In this document: piece by piece, positions 8,044 to 17,219 of the stretch | Layout: the number at the start of each line of letters is the position of its first letter | Position numbering within the stretch: the stretch's first letter is position 1 | Origin: Lentilactobacillus kefiri | Lineage (GTDB): Bacteria > Bacillota > Bacilli > Lactobacillales > Lactobacillaceae | DNA: 60,213 bases | Direction of reading: 5' to 3' | Assembly: GCF_007989105.1 (NCBI RefSeq) | Contig: NZ_BJVK01000013.1 | Coordinates: 1 to 60,213, forward strand | The notes under the pieces: generated by a model | The model's input: only the letters and a program-made list of their open reading frames with translations | The model's database searches: none | What the model was told of the DNA's origin: nothing | Program-made: the position numbers and the translations under genes

Positions 8044-8096
8044 TGGTGCCCAGCTTTTAAGGTTAAAATTAATACTGAATAAAGGGGTGCGAAAAT

Positions 8097-8777
8097 ATGG
8101 CGAATGCAAAAATTCTGGTTGTGGAAGACCATCAAGATGTCCGTGACTTGTTAAGTGATGTCTTAGCTGCAGACTATCAGATAGTCAAGGCAGTTGATGG
8201 CGTTAGTGCTTTGGCAAAATTTAATACTGAAAATCCCGATCTAGTTATTTTGGACTTAATGTTGCCACAGGTTACCGGTGAGAGTGTCTTAAAAACGATT
8301 CGCAAGACTTCAAATGTACCTGTATTAGTATTAACTGCAATCCAGGACAAGCAAAAAGTCGTTTCCCTCTTAAAGGAGGGTGCCAATGACTATCTCACCA
8401 AACCATTTGATATCGATGAATTAATTGCCAGAGTTCAGGTTCAATTGCGCCAACGGGCTACTGAACAGCCTAAGCAGACCAATTTGACCTATGACAATAT
8501 TTCCTTGGACACAACAATTCATCGTGTTTATGTGAACGGTCAGGAATTAAGTTTACCCAAAAAAGAATTTGCAATCCTTCAATTATTCTTGGGTCACCCT
8601 AAGCAGGTCTTTACCAAAGAGAATTTGTACGAAACCGTGTGGGGTGAGCCTTATATGAACGCGGAGAATACTTTAAACGTTCATATCAGCAACCTGCGGA
8701 ACAAGGTTAATGATTTGGCGGGAACCGGTAACAAATATATTATTTCAATTTGGGGAATTGGTGTGCGCTTTGTTTAG
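8097..8777 (+). CDS. OmpR-family response regulator
   Basis: 226 residues. The receiver domain has the acidic pocket E10/D11, phospho-acceptor Asp53 in LVILDLMLP and Lys102 in LTKPFD. The C-terminal winged helix (about 130-226) has the typical KEFAILQLF and ENTLNVHISNLRNK stretches. It is the partner of the histidine kinase starting 14 bases after its stop codon. A tandem direct repeat with an 11-base period lies 54 bases before the start, suggesting autoregulation and control of the divergent exporter. Confidence 0.93.
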   Translation: MANAKILVVEDHQDVRDLLSDVLAADYQIVKAVDGVSALAKFNTENPDLVILDLMLPQVTGESVLKTIRKTSNVPVLVLTAIQDKQKVVSLLKEGANDYLTKPFDIDELIARVQVQLRQRATEQPKQTNLTYDNISLDTTIHRVYVNGQELSLPKKEFAILQLFLGHPKQVFTKENLYETVWGEPYMNAENTLNVHISNLRNKVNDLAGTGNKYIISIWGIGVRFV

Positions 8778-8791
8778 TCAGGAGTGATGAG

Positions 8792-9688
8792 ATGACGCTA
8801 TTTTTGATGATAATATGTATAATCCTGATCGGCATCATCGGTCTGATGGTTGTGGAAATTCGGCGAATTAATCGGGAACTGAGGTATATTAATTCCCATG
8901 ATACCAATGCAGAGGTGACAACCAATACCGGTTGGCCACTTTTCAGTAAACTGGCCCAAGCCGTTAACTATAGCCTTAATAAGACCAGAACTGCGCGTAT
9001 CAAGCAGATTGACCAGGAAAAGCAAATTAAGCAAATGCTGACCAACCTCACTCATGATATCAGAACGCCATTAACTGTGGCAATTGGCTATATACAGTTG
9101 CTGGATAAACAACGACATGACGATCAAAACAAAAAGGAATATCAACGAATTGAGAACAATCTCATGGAAGTTAATTATTATCTGCATTATCTAATGGATT
9201 TTAATTTGCTTCAAGAGAAGAATTCACAGTTATCCATTTCAGAAGTGAATATTTCTGAAACCTTGGAGAAAGAATTATTTGATTACTATGATGACCTCAC
9301 TGCCAAGGGGCTTCAGGTGGCAATTGATATCCGACCGAACGTCACGATTCGAACAGATAAAACCTTGCTGGAACGAGTCTTTCAGAACCTGATCAGTAAC
9401 ATCTTAAAATATGCTGATAAACAGGTGACTATTTCACTCCAGGAGAAGGATGAGAATCATTTTGAAATTGTTTTTAAGAATCAAACACCAGCCGTATTTA
9501 AATTGGATAGTAAATTAACGGACCGGTTTGTAACTGCTGATGCCAGCCGGACTAATCAGAGTGTTGGGTTAGGATTAGATATTGTTCGATCTTTAGTTAC
9601 GACATTGGGTGGCAAGTTCAGTGTTAATTCTGAAGATGATCAATATGTTGCTGTGCTCACATTCAGATATAAAGAGTTGCAAAGTTAA
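8792..9688 (+). CDS. Sensor histidine kinase
   Basis: 298 residues. One membrane segment at about 2-22 has no real extracytoplasmic domain. The dimerisation helix carries His88 in LTHDIRTPLT; the ATPase domain has the N box FQNLISNILKYAD and G box VGLGLDIVRS. I start at ATG 8792, preceded by GGAGTGATGAG; a longer in-frame form from 8750 lies inside the regulator gene. Kinases with such short membrane anchors often detect signals within the membrane or through a partner ABC transporter, which fits the adjacent exporter (inference). Confidence 0.92.
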   Translation: MTLFLMIICIILIGIIGLMVVEIRRINRELRYINSHDTNAEVTTNTGWPLFSKLAQAVNYSLNKTRTARIKQIDQEKQIKQMLTNLTHDIRTPLTVAIGYIQLLDKQRHDDQNKKEYQRIENNLMEVNYYLHYLMDFNLLQEKNSQLSISEVNISETLEKELFDYYDDLTAKGLQVAIDIRPNVTIRTDKTLLERVFQNLISNILKYADKQVTISLQEKDENHFEIVFKNQTPAVFKLDSKLTDRFVTADASRTNQSVGLGLDIVRSLVTTLGGKFSVNSEDDQYVAVLTFRYKELQS

Positions 9689-9747
9689 TGAAGATAAGAA
9701 AGTACAAGATTTGGCAGTGATCGGCTATAGCAGACAGGAGATAAAAT

Positions 9748-10197
9748 ATGCACAATTGGCGGGAAAATCGAATTGCATCAGCAATCAACGGAACTAATCC
9801 CATGGTAATGGCCGAACTTCCTGGCGGATTTGCAGTTTTTGGTGATACCCAGTTTTTACCTGGATATTCAGTATTGTTGCCCAAAAGGCAAGTGGCATCT
9901 TTAAATGATTTATCAATTGAGCAAAGAACGGTCTTTCTCCGTGACATGAGTATTTTGGGGGATGCCGTGCTTAAGGCCACTGGTGCTCTGCGAGTTAACT
10001 ACGATATTTTAGGCAATACTGACAACTTTTTGCATGCCCATGTTTTTCCGAGATATCAGACAGAAGCACCTGAACGACTGAAAAAGCCCGTTTGGTTGTA
10101 TAGTCCGGATTATTGGTATGATGATACATACGCGTACGATCCTCAGCGAGATGATGAATTGCGAAATAAGATAACCGACATTTTAAGCAACAAATAA
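9748..10197 (+). CDS. HIT-like family protein with degenerate triad
   Basis: 149 residues with the HIT/GalT-like fold pattern: GFAVFGDTQFLPGYSVLLPK, then NFLHAHVFPRY. HIT nucleotide hydrolases use HxHxH; here the triplet is His96, His98 and Phe100, so the third position is not His (nor the Gln seen in GalT). His98 would be the nucleophile. Likely substrates would be dinucleoside polyphosphates or nucleotide conjugates, but activity may differ. AGGAGA lies 6 bases before the ATG. It is separated from the kinase gene by 59 bases and may be its own unit. Confidence 0.7.
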   Translation: MHNWRENRIASAINGTNPMVMAELPGGFAVFGDTQFLPGYSVLLPKRQVASLNDLSIEQRTVFLRDMSILGDAVLKATGALRVNYDILGNTDNFLHAHVFPRYQTEAPERLKKPVWLYSPDYWYDDTYAYDPQRDDELRNKITDILSNK

Positions 10198-10257
10198 ATA
10201 GCCGGGATGAGCCGATTGTTGCAGGTTCACACATAAATAATGTGGAAACGCAAAAAA

Positions 10258-10288
10258 GCTGAAACAAAAGTTTAGACTTTTGGTCAGC
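10258..10288 (+). terminator. Terminator of the HIT-like gene
   Basis: GCTGAAACAAAAG pairs with CTTTTGGTCAGC around a 6-base loop, followed by CTCTTTAAA. A 25-base stretch just before it (10225-10251) closely resembles the sequence after the DUF1836 gene at 28151-28175. Confidence 0.6.
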
Positions 10289-10358
10289 CTCTTTAAAATA
10301 TTCTATGGTTTTGAAAAATTCGGCTGCTTTTGAGGACAGCTCCAACCCATCTGATTCT

Positions 10359-10489
10359 TCCGCTTAACCGATAAAAGACCATAACCGCAAAATCAGCGAT
10401 TATGGTCTTTTATCAATTAATGCTCAAAAATTGATTGGCATTTTTAATTATATTCCGGAACATGTTGCTTTTGAGGACAGCTCCGACGG
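10359..10489 (+). repeat. 131-base direct repeat, copy 1
   Basis: Nearly identical to 10638-10769 (a handful of mismatches and one A-run length change). Each copy begins CCGCTTAACCG, contains a hairpin of ATAAAAGACCATAA with its complement, a TCAAAAATTGATTGGCATT stretch, and ends TGAGGACAGCTCCGACGG. No reading frame is conserved. Confidence 0.9.
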
Positions 10490-10560
10490 CCGGCGGAACG
10501 CCTGCCTAGCCTACTTGGCGACAACCCTGTCCCCGGGTTTCGTCGCTCACTACTGTTCCT
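10480..10560 (+). repeat. Palindromic stop-codon-associated element, copy A (no intact gene)
   Basis: Shares CTCCGACGGCCGG and the CCTGCCTAG arm with copy B near adhE, and CGTCGCTCACTACTGTTC with the element at the gnd 3' end. Inner stem CGAC-aaCCC...GGG-tttCGTCG is short. Read on the minus strand it starts GAACAGTAGTGAGCGACGA, identical to the last codons of gnd plus the element, so it seems to be a duplicated gnd 3' flank. Confidence 0.75.
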
Positions 10561-10637
10561 CATTCTCAAAACATATGGATTATAAGTTTGTCGCTTGACC
10601 ATTTCCTAGCCGAAATGTGCCATTTAAGCCAGCTTTC

Positions 10638-10769
10638 TCCGCTTAACCGATAAAAGACCATAACCACAAAACCAGCGATTATGGTCTTTTATCAATTAAT
10701 GCTCAAAAAATTGATTGGCATTTTTAGTTATATTCCGGAACATGCTGCTTTTGAGGACAGCTCCGACGG
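10638..10769 (+). repeat. 131-base direct repeat, copy 2
   Basis: Second copy of the 10359-10489 repeat, running directly into the palindromic element behind gnd. A further copy of the TGCTTTTGAGGACAGCTCC core alone lies at 10325-10343. Bases 10561-10637 between the copies hold nothing recognisable. Confidence 0.9.
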
Positions 10770-10868
10770 GCCTGACGCTAACTTCTAAGTCAAAACTGAT
10801 TTAAATCCAAACCCGGGATTTTAATCAGTTCTGCCTTAGAAACCGCGTCACCCAGCCCTCGTCGCTCA
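10761..10868 (-). repeat. Palindromic stop-codon-associated element, copy C (behind gnd)
   Basis: Read from the gnd stop codon (minus strand): TAGTGAGCGACGAG, GACGCGGTTTCTAAG, an inner hairpin AACTGATTAAAATCC with its near complement, then CTTAGAAGTTAGCGTC and CCCGTC. The outer and inner arms are nested and complementary. The same arms with a different inner hairpin occur behind the OsmC-like gene (copy D). Confidence 0.85.
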
Positions 10869-12302
10869 CTACTGTTCTTTATACCAAGTATAATGGAAGC
10901 TGCCTGGACGGTCGACACGTTCGTATGTGTGGGCACCGAAGTAGTCACGTTGTGCTTGCAACAAGTTTGCAGGAACAACTTCTGAACGATATGAATCGTA
11001 GTATGATACGGCGGCTGCCAATGATGGTACTGGTACACCGGCCTTTGTTGCCAATGCTACGACATCACGTGCTGATTCTTGATACTTCTTTGCAATATCA
11101 GTGAAGTATGGGTCAAGAAGCAGGTTTTGCAAATCTGGGTTCTTGTCGTAGGCGTCGGTAATGTTTTGAAGGAAGCGGGCACGAATAATGCATCCGGCTC
11201 TCCAAATCTTGGCCATTTCGCCTAACTTGATGTTCCACTTGTATTGTTGTGAAGCAGCTTTCAATTGGTCAAAGCCTTGAGCGTAACTCATAACTTTACC
11301 AAAGTAGAGGGCTTCACGAACCTTTTCAACAATTTCTTTCTTATCAAAGTCAACTTTGCCTTCTGGCTTAGGAAGAACCTTTGATGCTGCAACACGATCT
11401 TTCTTGAACATTGAAATGAATCGTGCGTAAACAGCTTCAGTAATAACTGATTGATCGATACCAACTTCAAGGGCATCTTGTGAGCTCCACTTACCAGTAC
11501 CTTTGTTGGCACCACGGTCGAGGATCATATCAACGATTGGCTTGCTCTTGTCAGCACCAATATCATCTTTATGAGTCAAAATGTCAGCGGTAATTTCAAT
11601 CAGGTAACTGTCAAGTTCACCTTTGTTCCAGTCTTTAAAGATGTCAGCTAATTCATCAACTGAGTAACCGGCAAGGTTTCTTAAAATGTTATAACTTTCG
11701 TCAATTAACTCTTCATCACCATATTCGATACCGTTGTGAACCATCTTGACATAGTGGCCGGCACCATTAGGCCCAATGTAGGTAACACATGGTTCGCCAT
11801 CTGCAGGAGCCTTTGCGGCAATCTTCTTAAGAATTGGTTCTACTAAATCATATGCTTCTTTTTGGCCACCTGGCATCAATGATGGACCTTGTAAGGCACC
11901 AAGTTCACCACCGGAAACACCCATTCCGATAAAGTTGATTCCTGATTTATCAAGACGGGCATTCCGAGCCATTGTATCGTGGAAGTTTGTGTTACCACCA
12001 TCAATAAGGACATCGCCCTTATCGAGAAGTGGAAGTAATTCATCAATGACGGCATCGGTTGGTTTTCCAGCCTTAACCATCAAAATAATTCGACGAGGTG
12101 TTTCAAGTGATTTAACAAAATCTTCGATCTTGTAACTTGGAACAAGTTTCTTGTCTCCATGATCCTTCATAACTTTTTCAGTCTTGGAGCCGGTTCTGTT
12201 GAAGATTCCAACAGTGTAACCGCGGCTTTCGATGTTAAGGGCTAAGTTCTTACCCATAACAGCCATACCAACAACACCAATGTTTGCCTTTTGTTCAGCC
12301 AT
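10869..12302 (-). CDS. gnd: 6-phosphogluconate dehydrogenase (NADP+-dependent, decarboxylating)
   Basis: 477 residues, normal length. The Rossmann motif [16 protein letters not shown] is at about 8-23; the catalytic Lys/Glu segment is [18 protein letters not shown]. It converts 6-phosphogluconate to ribulose 5-phosphate, CO2 and NADPH, feeding the phosphoketolase. Start ATG 12302 has AAAGGATGG upstream; an in-frame ATG 17 codons earlier lacks a ribosome site. The stop codon TAG is fused to a palindromic element. zwf lies upstream on the same strand but with a terminator between, so gnd has its own promoter, and a perfect cre site lies about 140 bases before the start. Confidence 0.97.
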   Translation of the reverse strand: MAEQKANIGVVGMAVMGKNLALNIESRGYTVGIFNRTGSKTEKVMKDHGDKKLVPSYKIEDFVKSLETPRRIILMVKAGKPTDAVIDELLPLLDKGDVLIDGGNTNFHDTMARNARLDKSGINFIGMGVSGGELGALQGPSLMPGGQKEAYDLVEPILKKIAAKAPADGEPCVTYIGPNGAGHYVKMVHNGIEYGDEELIDESYNILRNLAGYSVDELADIFKDWNKGELDSYLIEITADILTHKDDIGADKSKPIVDMILDRGANKGTGKWSSQDALEVGIDQSVITEAVYARFISMFKKDRVAASKVLPKPEGKVDFDKKEIVEKVREALYFGKVMSYAQGFDQLKAASQQYKWNIKLGEMAKIWRAGCIIRARFLQNITDAYDKNPDLQNLLLDPYFTDIAKKYQESARDVVALATKAGVPVPSLAAAVSYYDSYRSEVVPANLLQAQRDYFGAHTYERVDRPGSFHYTWYKEQ

Positions 12303-12442
12303 TTCAAAACCATCCTTTTCTATATAAGAATTACTACACACTAAGTTTACCATCTCACAAATTAAAAGTGAAACAAAAACCTGTTAGAACAGCAAGGGGA
12401 ATTTGTTGAATGAAAGATTGTGAAAATGAAAAGTCATTTTCG

Positions 12443-12456
12443 TGTGAACGCTTTCA
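12443..12456 (-). promoter_or_regulatory. cre site (CcpA operator) upstream of gnd
   Basis: TGTGAACGCTTTCA fits the consensus TGWNANCGNTNWCA at all fixed positions. It lies in the 324-base gap between gnd and zwf, which otherwise contains only the zwf terminator and AT-rich DNA. Confidence 0.65.
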
Positions 12457-12579
12457 GAATTCAAAATGACACCACCTTAACAAGTAAAGGGATTAAATCA
12501 TTTTTCCAAAATCAAATTTTATACCTGCATTTTCAAATAAATGGTAAAAATTTTCATCGAAATGATTTCAAAATAAAAA

Positions 12580-12612
12580 GCAGGTAGAAAACGAATGCTG
12601 TTTTCTACCTGC
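12580..12612 (-). terminator. Terminator of zwf
   Basis: GCAGGTAGAAAAC pairs perfectly with GTTTTCTACCTGC around GAATGCT; the minus-strand transcript continues into TTTTTATTTT. Confidence 0.85.
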
Positions 12613-12626
12613 CCAATTATTTAAGA

Positions 12627-14105
12627 TTACTTGTTTAATTTGTAAACCCATTCACGGTGGTCACGGGCAAGCAATTCATCGGCTGAAACTGGACCCATTG
12701 ATCCTGGAATGTAGTTAGGGAACATAGGTTGTTGAATATCCCAAACACGACGGATTTGATCAACAAACTTCCAAGCATTGGCAACTTCTGGCCAGCTGGC
12801 GAAGTTTGTCCCATCGCCCTTCAAAACATCGTGGATTAAACGTTCATAAGGTTGTGGTGTTTCCTTGGTTCTCTTTGAATCTTCAAGGTATTGCAGTTGA
12901 ACGGGTTCTGTATGGAATCCTTGTTCACTGTTCTTAGCGTTAACCATCAATGAGAAGCCTTGGTTAGGCTCGATGAAGATGGTCAAAACGTTGGCGTTAA
13001 GTGGTGCGCTTCCACTTTGTGGGAAGGCGAAGATATCAACCAACGGCTTCTTGAAGACAACATCGACACGAGTGAACTTATCGGCAAGCTTCTTACCGGT
13101 TCTGATGTAGAACGGGGTGCCTGACCAACGGTAGTTATCAAATAATAATTTACCGGCAACAAAGGTTTCAGTATTTGAATCCTTTGGAACACCGTCTTCT
13201 TCACGGTATTCTTTGCCATTGCCAACAGCTGCGTATTGGCCACGGACGAAGTTGCTTGAAGCTTCGGCAACGTTGTAGACACGGAGACTACGCAGTGCCT
13301 TAACTTTTTCAGCACGGATATCAGTATCCTTGAAGGCAACTGGTTGTTCCATGGCAAGCAAGCTGACGATTTGCATGATATGGTTTTGAACCATGTCACG
13401 AAGGGCACCTGAGTTGTCATAGTATCCGGCACGCTCTTCAACACCCAGCTTTTCGGCAAGGGTAACTTGAATGTTGTCGATGTAACGGTTGTTCCAAAGA
13501 GCTTCGAAAATGGTGTTTCCAAAACGAATTGCTTCAATGTTTTGGATCATTTCCTTACCTAAGTAGTGGTCAATTCTGAAGATTTGGTTTTCTTCAAATG
13601 CATGACTCAGGTCATCGTTTAATTGTTTTGCGGATTCATAATCACGGCCGAATGGTTTTTCAATAACCAAGCGGTTAAAGCCACTGCCTTCTGATAGAAG
13701 GTGTTGAGCCTTAAGGTTTTTAGCAACTGTTCCAAAGAAATTAGGTGCCATTGAAATGTAGAACACACGGTTGCCATTTAATTGATACTTCTTATCAAGT
13801 TCATTTGCTTTATCTCTTAATGCAGAATAGTGTTGTAAATTAGTCACATCATGGGTAACAAAGTAGAAATGACTTGCAAAGTCCTCAATTTGTTTTTTGT
13901 TGGTTGATTCTTTAGAAACAGATTTTACAACCATCTCACGATATTTTTCATCATCAAATTTGTAACGGGAAGTCCCGATCACAGCAAAGTGATCACGAAT
14001 GTTTCCTTTCTCGAAAAGCTTTAACATTGCAGGATAAAGTTTACGAGTGGCAAGGTCACCAGTTGCTCCAAAGAGCATAATCAAAGAACGTCTTTCAGTT
14101 GGCAA
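12627..14105 (-). CDS. zwf: Glucose-6-phosphate 1-dehydrogenase
   Basis: 492 residues. NADP-binding FGATGDLATRKLYP lies near the N-terminus, and the active-site motif RIDHYLGKE is present. It oxidises glucose 6-phosphate to 6-phosphogluconolactone, the entry to the heterofermentative pathway with gnd and xpkA of this window. I choose TTG 14105 because AGGAG lies 7 bases before it and the protein then begins MPTERRS just ahead of the dinucleotide-binding loop; an in-frame ATG at 14183 has no ribosome site. A TATAAT box on the minus strand (14170-14175) lies upstream; a weak cre-like sequence is at 14194-14207. Confidence 0.96.
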   Translation of the reverse strand: MPTERRSLIMLFGATGDLATRKLYPAMLKLFEKGNIRDHFAVIGTSRYKFDDEKYREMVVKSVSKESTNKKQIEDFASHFYFVTHDVTNLQHYSALRDKANELDKKYQLNGNRVFYISMAPNFFGTVAKNLKAQHLLSEGSGFNRLVIEKPFGRDYESAKQLNDDLSHAFEENQIFRIDHYLGKEMIQNIEAIRFGNTIFEALWNNRYIDNIQVTLAEKLGVEERAGYYDNSGALRDMVQNHIMQIVSLLAMEQPVAFKDTDIRAEKVKALRSLRVYNVAEASSNFVRGQYAAVGNGKEYREEDGVPKDSNTETFVAGKLLFDNYRWSGTPFYIRTGKKLADKFTRVDVVFKKPLVDIFAFPQSGSAPLNANVLTIFIEPNQGFSLMVNAKNSEQGFHTEPVQLQYLEDSKRTKETPQPYERLIHDVLKGDGTNFASWPEVANAWKFVDQIRRVWDIQQPMFPNYIPGSMGPVSADELLARDHREWVYKLNK

Positions 14106-14384
14106 AATATTCACTCCTATCAAAATATTAACTAAGTAATATGGTACATGTCTATACCAGTTCCCCAACATTATATAACACATATTAACCCAACGAAAGC
14201 GAATTCATGATGTAAATGAATAAAATTTACAAGCATACCATTTTCATGATTATAACGTCAAAATATATGACTATTTCGTGACGGCTTTCTTAAGAAAAGG
14301 ATAAATGGAGACTGTTTTGACGGCTTTTGGGCGCTTATCATTTATAATGAGTCTTGCAAAATAAAGATTAGGGAGCAATATCAA

Positions 14385-15110
14385 ATGAAGAAATTTAAAT
14401 TTATCGCGTTCTTCGCTGTCCTTGCATCATTCTTAATTGGGTTCAGTGTCAACGCTTCTGCAAGTTCTCCGTCACTCAAAGTCAATAATATTTACAGTAC
14501 CTCAAAGGCTGTTACCGGAACTGCTACCAAAGGGGTTTCAATTATCGTTCGAAATACTAAAAAGACGACAATTGCCCGCTCCACTGCCAGCAGCACAACT
14601 GGTAAATTCAGTGCCGAACTGCATACCAACGTTAAAGCCAATCAAAAGCTTTACGTTTATGCCCGTAAGTCATCAACTTCATATTTCTACAGAATTATGA
14701 CTGTTAAGACACCTAAGAGTTCTACTAATACGACAACCAACTCAAGTTCAAAATCATCAAGCAGCAAGATCAAGATTTCTGAACCTACCGGCCGTTGGCA
14801 ATCAGGTAACAACAACGGTTACAGCGTTGTGACCAACTTCAGCCAAAAGGGTGGTTTGAATCAAGGCTTGTACAAGAATGGTAAGTTCCAGAAGAAGTTG
14901 ATCAACTTCGCCAATTACAAAGTTACAACTTATTCAAAGACGTTCTGGGGAATCACTTATCGTGAACGTGGAAGCAAGACTTACCACAAGTTCTACTTAA
15001 GATTTACTGATAACACCCACTTCATTATTGTAAACAAAGCCAACCATGCGATTAAAGTGCAGTATGCTAATACACCACTTCATTACTACAAGTTTGCTTT
15101 GGTAAAATAA
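14385..15110 (+). CDS. Secreted protein with Ig-like domain, unknown function
   Basis: 241 residues. A signal peptide occupies about 1-27 (MKKFKF then a hydrophobic core, cleavage after ASA). Residues about 30-105 look like a bacterial Ig-like beta domain (VTGTATKGVSIIVRN...GKFSAEL), followed by a Ser/Thr/Asn/Lys linker (about 108-127) and a C-terminal domain rich in Tyr and Lys (about 128-241) that I do not recognise. No LPXTG or membrane anchor is visible, so it is released or held by charge. A terminator at 15126-15165 ends the transcript. Confidence 0.8.
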   Translation: MKKFKFIAFFAVLASFLIGFSVNASASSPSLKVNNIYSTSKAVTGTATKGVSIIVRNTKKTTIARSTASSTTGKFSAELHTNVKANQKLYVYARKSSTSYFYRIMTVKTPKSSTNTTTNSSSKSSSSKIKISEPTGRWQSGNNNGYSVVTNFSQKGGLNQGLYKNGKFQKKLINFANYKVTTYSKTFWGITYRERGSKTYHKFYLRFTDNTHFIIVNKANHAIKVQYANTPLHYYKFALVK

Positions 15111-15125
15111 TTCAAATCAGATTTC

Positions 15126-15165
15126 AAAAAGGCTTGGAGGTCATTTAATCTCCAAGCCTTTTTTG
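15126..15165 (+). terminator. Rho-independent terminator
   Basis: AAAAAGGCTTGGAG pairs with CTCCAAGCCTTTTTT around a 10-base loop. Confidence 0.9.
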
Positions 15166-15248
15166 TTGGTCAAATGTCGAGAAGCACCCGCTGCTTTTAT
15201 GATATGATGGCTGTATCGATAAAGTTCACGGAAACTGGAGGCAATTAT

Positions 15249-15860
15249 ATGAGCGAAGAAGAAAGAATGCTCTCTGGTAAATTGACTAACCCAAGAGACC
15301 CAAAGCTGGTTGAACGACAGCGATTGGCTCACCGTTTAACGAAGCTTTACAACGACACTTTTGATGATGAAACAGAAAAGCGGGCACGGCTGTTAAAGCA
15401 GTTGCTGCCCAATTCTTCTGATAAACTTTATTTTCAGGGTCCTATTTTTATTGATTATGGAACTCATATTAAAATTGGTGATCACTTTTATGGCAATACC
15501 AACATTACCTTTTTAGACAGCGGCCAAATTACGATTGGTGACAACGTCTTATTTGGACCCAACGTTACCTTGGTCACTCCCATGCATCCGCTTCGCTACC
15601 AGGATCGTAACTTTGTTGCGGATAATTCGTTGCCGGGTAAGGAATATACCAAACCAATCACCATTGAAAACAATTGTTGGCTTGCCAGCAACGTGACTGT
15701 CATTGGTGGGGTAACAATCGGCAATGGGTCGGTTATTGGTGCTGGCAGCGTTGTGACGCGTGACATTCCCGCAAATTCATTGGCTGTCGGCAATCCCTGC
15801 CGCGTCCTACGGCAAATTACCGATAGGGACGACATTCGATTACACAAAGAATTATTTTAA
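15249..15860 (+). CDS. Sugar O-acetyltransferase (maltose/galactoside type)
   Basis: 203 residues. An N-terminal helical Maa-type domain (MLSGKLTNPRDPKLVERQR) is followed by left-handed beta-helix hexapeptide repeats; the active-site His lies in TLVTPMHPL, and the acetyl-CoA loop is GGVTIGNGSVIGAGSVVTRD. It transfers acetyl from acetyl-CoA to a sugar hydroxyl. Start ATG 15249 follows TGGAGGC; the longer frame from 15174 has no ribosome site. Stand-alone unit between a secreted protein and an MFS gene; the natural sugar is unknown. Confidence 0.9.
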   Translation: MSEEERMLSGKLTNPRDPKLVERQRLAHRLTKLYNDTFDDETEKRARLLKQLLPNSSDKLYFQGPIFIDYGTHIKIGDHFYGNTNITFLDSGQITIGDNVLFGPNVTLVTPMHPLRYQDRNFVADNSLPGKEYTKPITIENNCWLASNVTVIGGVTIGNGSVIGAGSVVTRDIPANSLAVGNPCRVLRQITDRDDIRLHKELF

Positions 15861-15963
15861 TAATCATCTTGTTTTCGTATGGTTTATGCCCGTAATATGC
15901 GAAAATAGAGATAAATGATTCATGATTTAGTAACAACAATAAAGTGCTGAGGGGACTGATTAA

Positions 15964-17142
15964 TTGATAAAGCAGCGAAGTGAAATTAGATTTAATTCTG
16001 TTATTGTTTATTCTTTGATTTTAAACGCAGGGGCTTCTTTTATGTGGCCATTGGTAACTGTGTATTTGCATAATTACCTCCATAAATCATTGACCCTGGC
16101 TGGACTGGTTTTACTTGCCATGTCCTGCTTTATGATGTTGGGGAATTACCTTGGTGGCTATTTGTTTGATCGCTGGTCGCCTTATAAAGCAACGATTATC
16201 AGTTCTTTAATCTCCACTTCGGCAATCTTTACATTAGTCTTTTTCCATGGCTGGCCGATGTTTGGAATTATGCTGCTGTCCGTGGGGTTCGGCGACGGGG
16301 CCTGTATGACGCTGCTAAATTCATACGCGGCAAGTATCAAGACCCGGTCAACCAGAGCGATCTTTAATATCCTCTATATTGGCCAGAACCTTGGAATTGT
16401 GATTGGAACATTGATGGTCGGATTCCTATTAAAGCACGGTATTACACTGGTGTTTACCGTGACTTCGGCCTTCTACGCGGCTTTGGTACTCCTCACCATT
16501 TTAGAGTTCAACGTTCATGTGGACCGTCGAGTTTCGACCAAGCCGGTTGAGCCGGGCGCACCTGTTGAAACCAAGGTTGGCGGCATTATCCTGGCAATCT
16601 GTAGTGTTGTGCTGTCGGTTTATCTGGCATACGCATTATGGGAAAGTGTCATTCCGGTTCATATGACCAATCTCCATATTCCATTTGAAAACTACAGTTT
16701 ACTGTGGACATTAAATGGCTTGATGATTGTCATTGGCCAGCCGTTTGTTAACCGGATTGGCAGTCACTTTAAGCTGAGTACGCAAACCTACACCGGGGTG
16801 GCTATTTTTGCTGCTTCATTCATTTGGTTGATATTTGCCCGTGACTATACCGCATTCGTGTTGGTCATGATCATGACAACCATTGGCGAAATGATTGGTT
16901 TTCCTGGAATTCCTGCTTGGATCGACAGCTTGTCGACACCCAAGCAGCGGGGTAAATTTCAAGGGCTGTACAACCTGTTTATGTCCTGTGGCCGGGCTTT
17001 AGGACCACTGATCGGTGGGATGGTGCTTGATTACGCATCATACCGGGAGCTGTTCTCATTTGCGGCGGGACTGATTCTGGCTTGTGTGATTGCTTTGTGG
17101 ATCATCAACCGCTTGAGGGTCAGGAATAGTTTGGCTTCCTGA
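15964..17142 (+). CDS. MFS transporter (DHA1-like)
   Basis: 392 residues, about 12 membrane segments. Motif A-like NYLGGYLFDRWSPYKATI follows segment 2. The start is TTG 15964 with GAGGGG upstream. The sequence is clearly paralogous to the MFS at 58207-59400: both have WPL.(S/T)VYLH near residue 25, LVFFHGWP.FGI and NLGIVIGT. Likely a drug or metabolite exporter; substrate unknown. Confidence 0.87.
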   Translation: MIKQRSEIRFNSVIVYSLILNAGASFMWPLVTVYLHNYLHKSLTLAGLVLLAMSCFMMLGNYLGGYLFDRWSPYKATIISSLISTSAIFTLVFFHGWPMFGIMLLSVGFGDGACMTLLNSYAASIKTRSTRAIFNILYIGQNLGIVIGTLMVGFLLKHGITLVFTVTSAFYAALVLLTILEFNVHVDRRVSTKPVEPGAPVETKVGGIILAICSVVLSVYLAYALWESVIPVHMTNLHIPFENYSLLWTLNGLMIVIGQPFVNRIGSHFKLSTQTYTGVAIFAASFIWLIFARDYTAFVLVMIMTTIGEMIGFPGIPAWIDSLSTPKQRGKFQGLYNLFMSCGRALGPLIGGMVLDYASYRELFSFAAGLILACVIALWIINRLRVRNSLAS

Positions 17143-17167
17143 TTGACGAATTAAATAAATAAAACAA

Positions 17168-17206
17168 AAAGAGCAACTGACCAGATTATTTGGTCAGTTG
17201 CTCTTT
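17168..17206. terminator. Bidirectional terminator
   Basis: AAAGAGCAACTGACCA pairs perfectly with TGGTCAGTTGCTCTTT between converging genes. Confidence 0.9.
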
Positions 17207-17219
17207 GTCATTTAACGGC

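Noticed and set aside
10359-10769. CRISPR array or insertion sequence
   Set aside because: Only two 131-base repeats with one spacer, no cas genes, no transposase and no target-site duplication seen.
14194-14207. cre site upstream of zwf
   Set aside because: Two fixed positions of the consensus are wrong; kept only as a weak remark.
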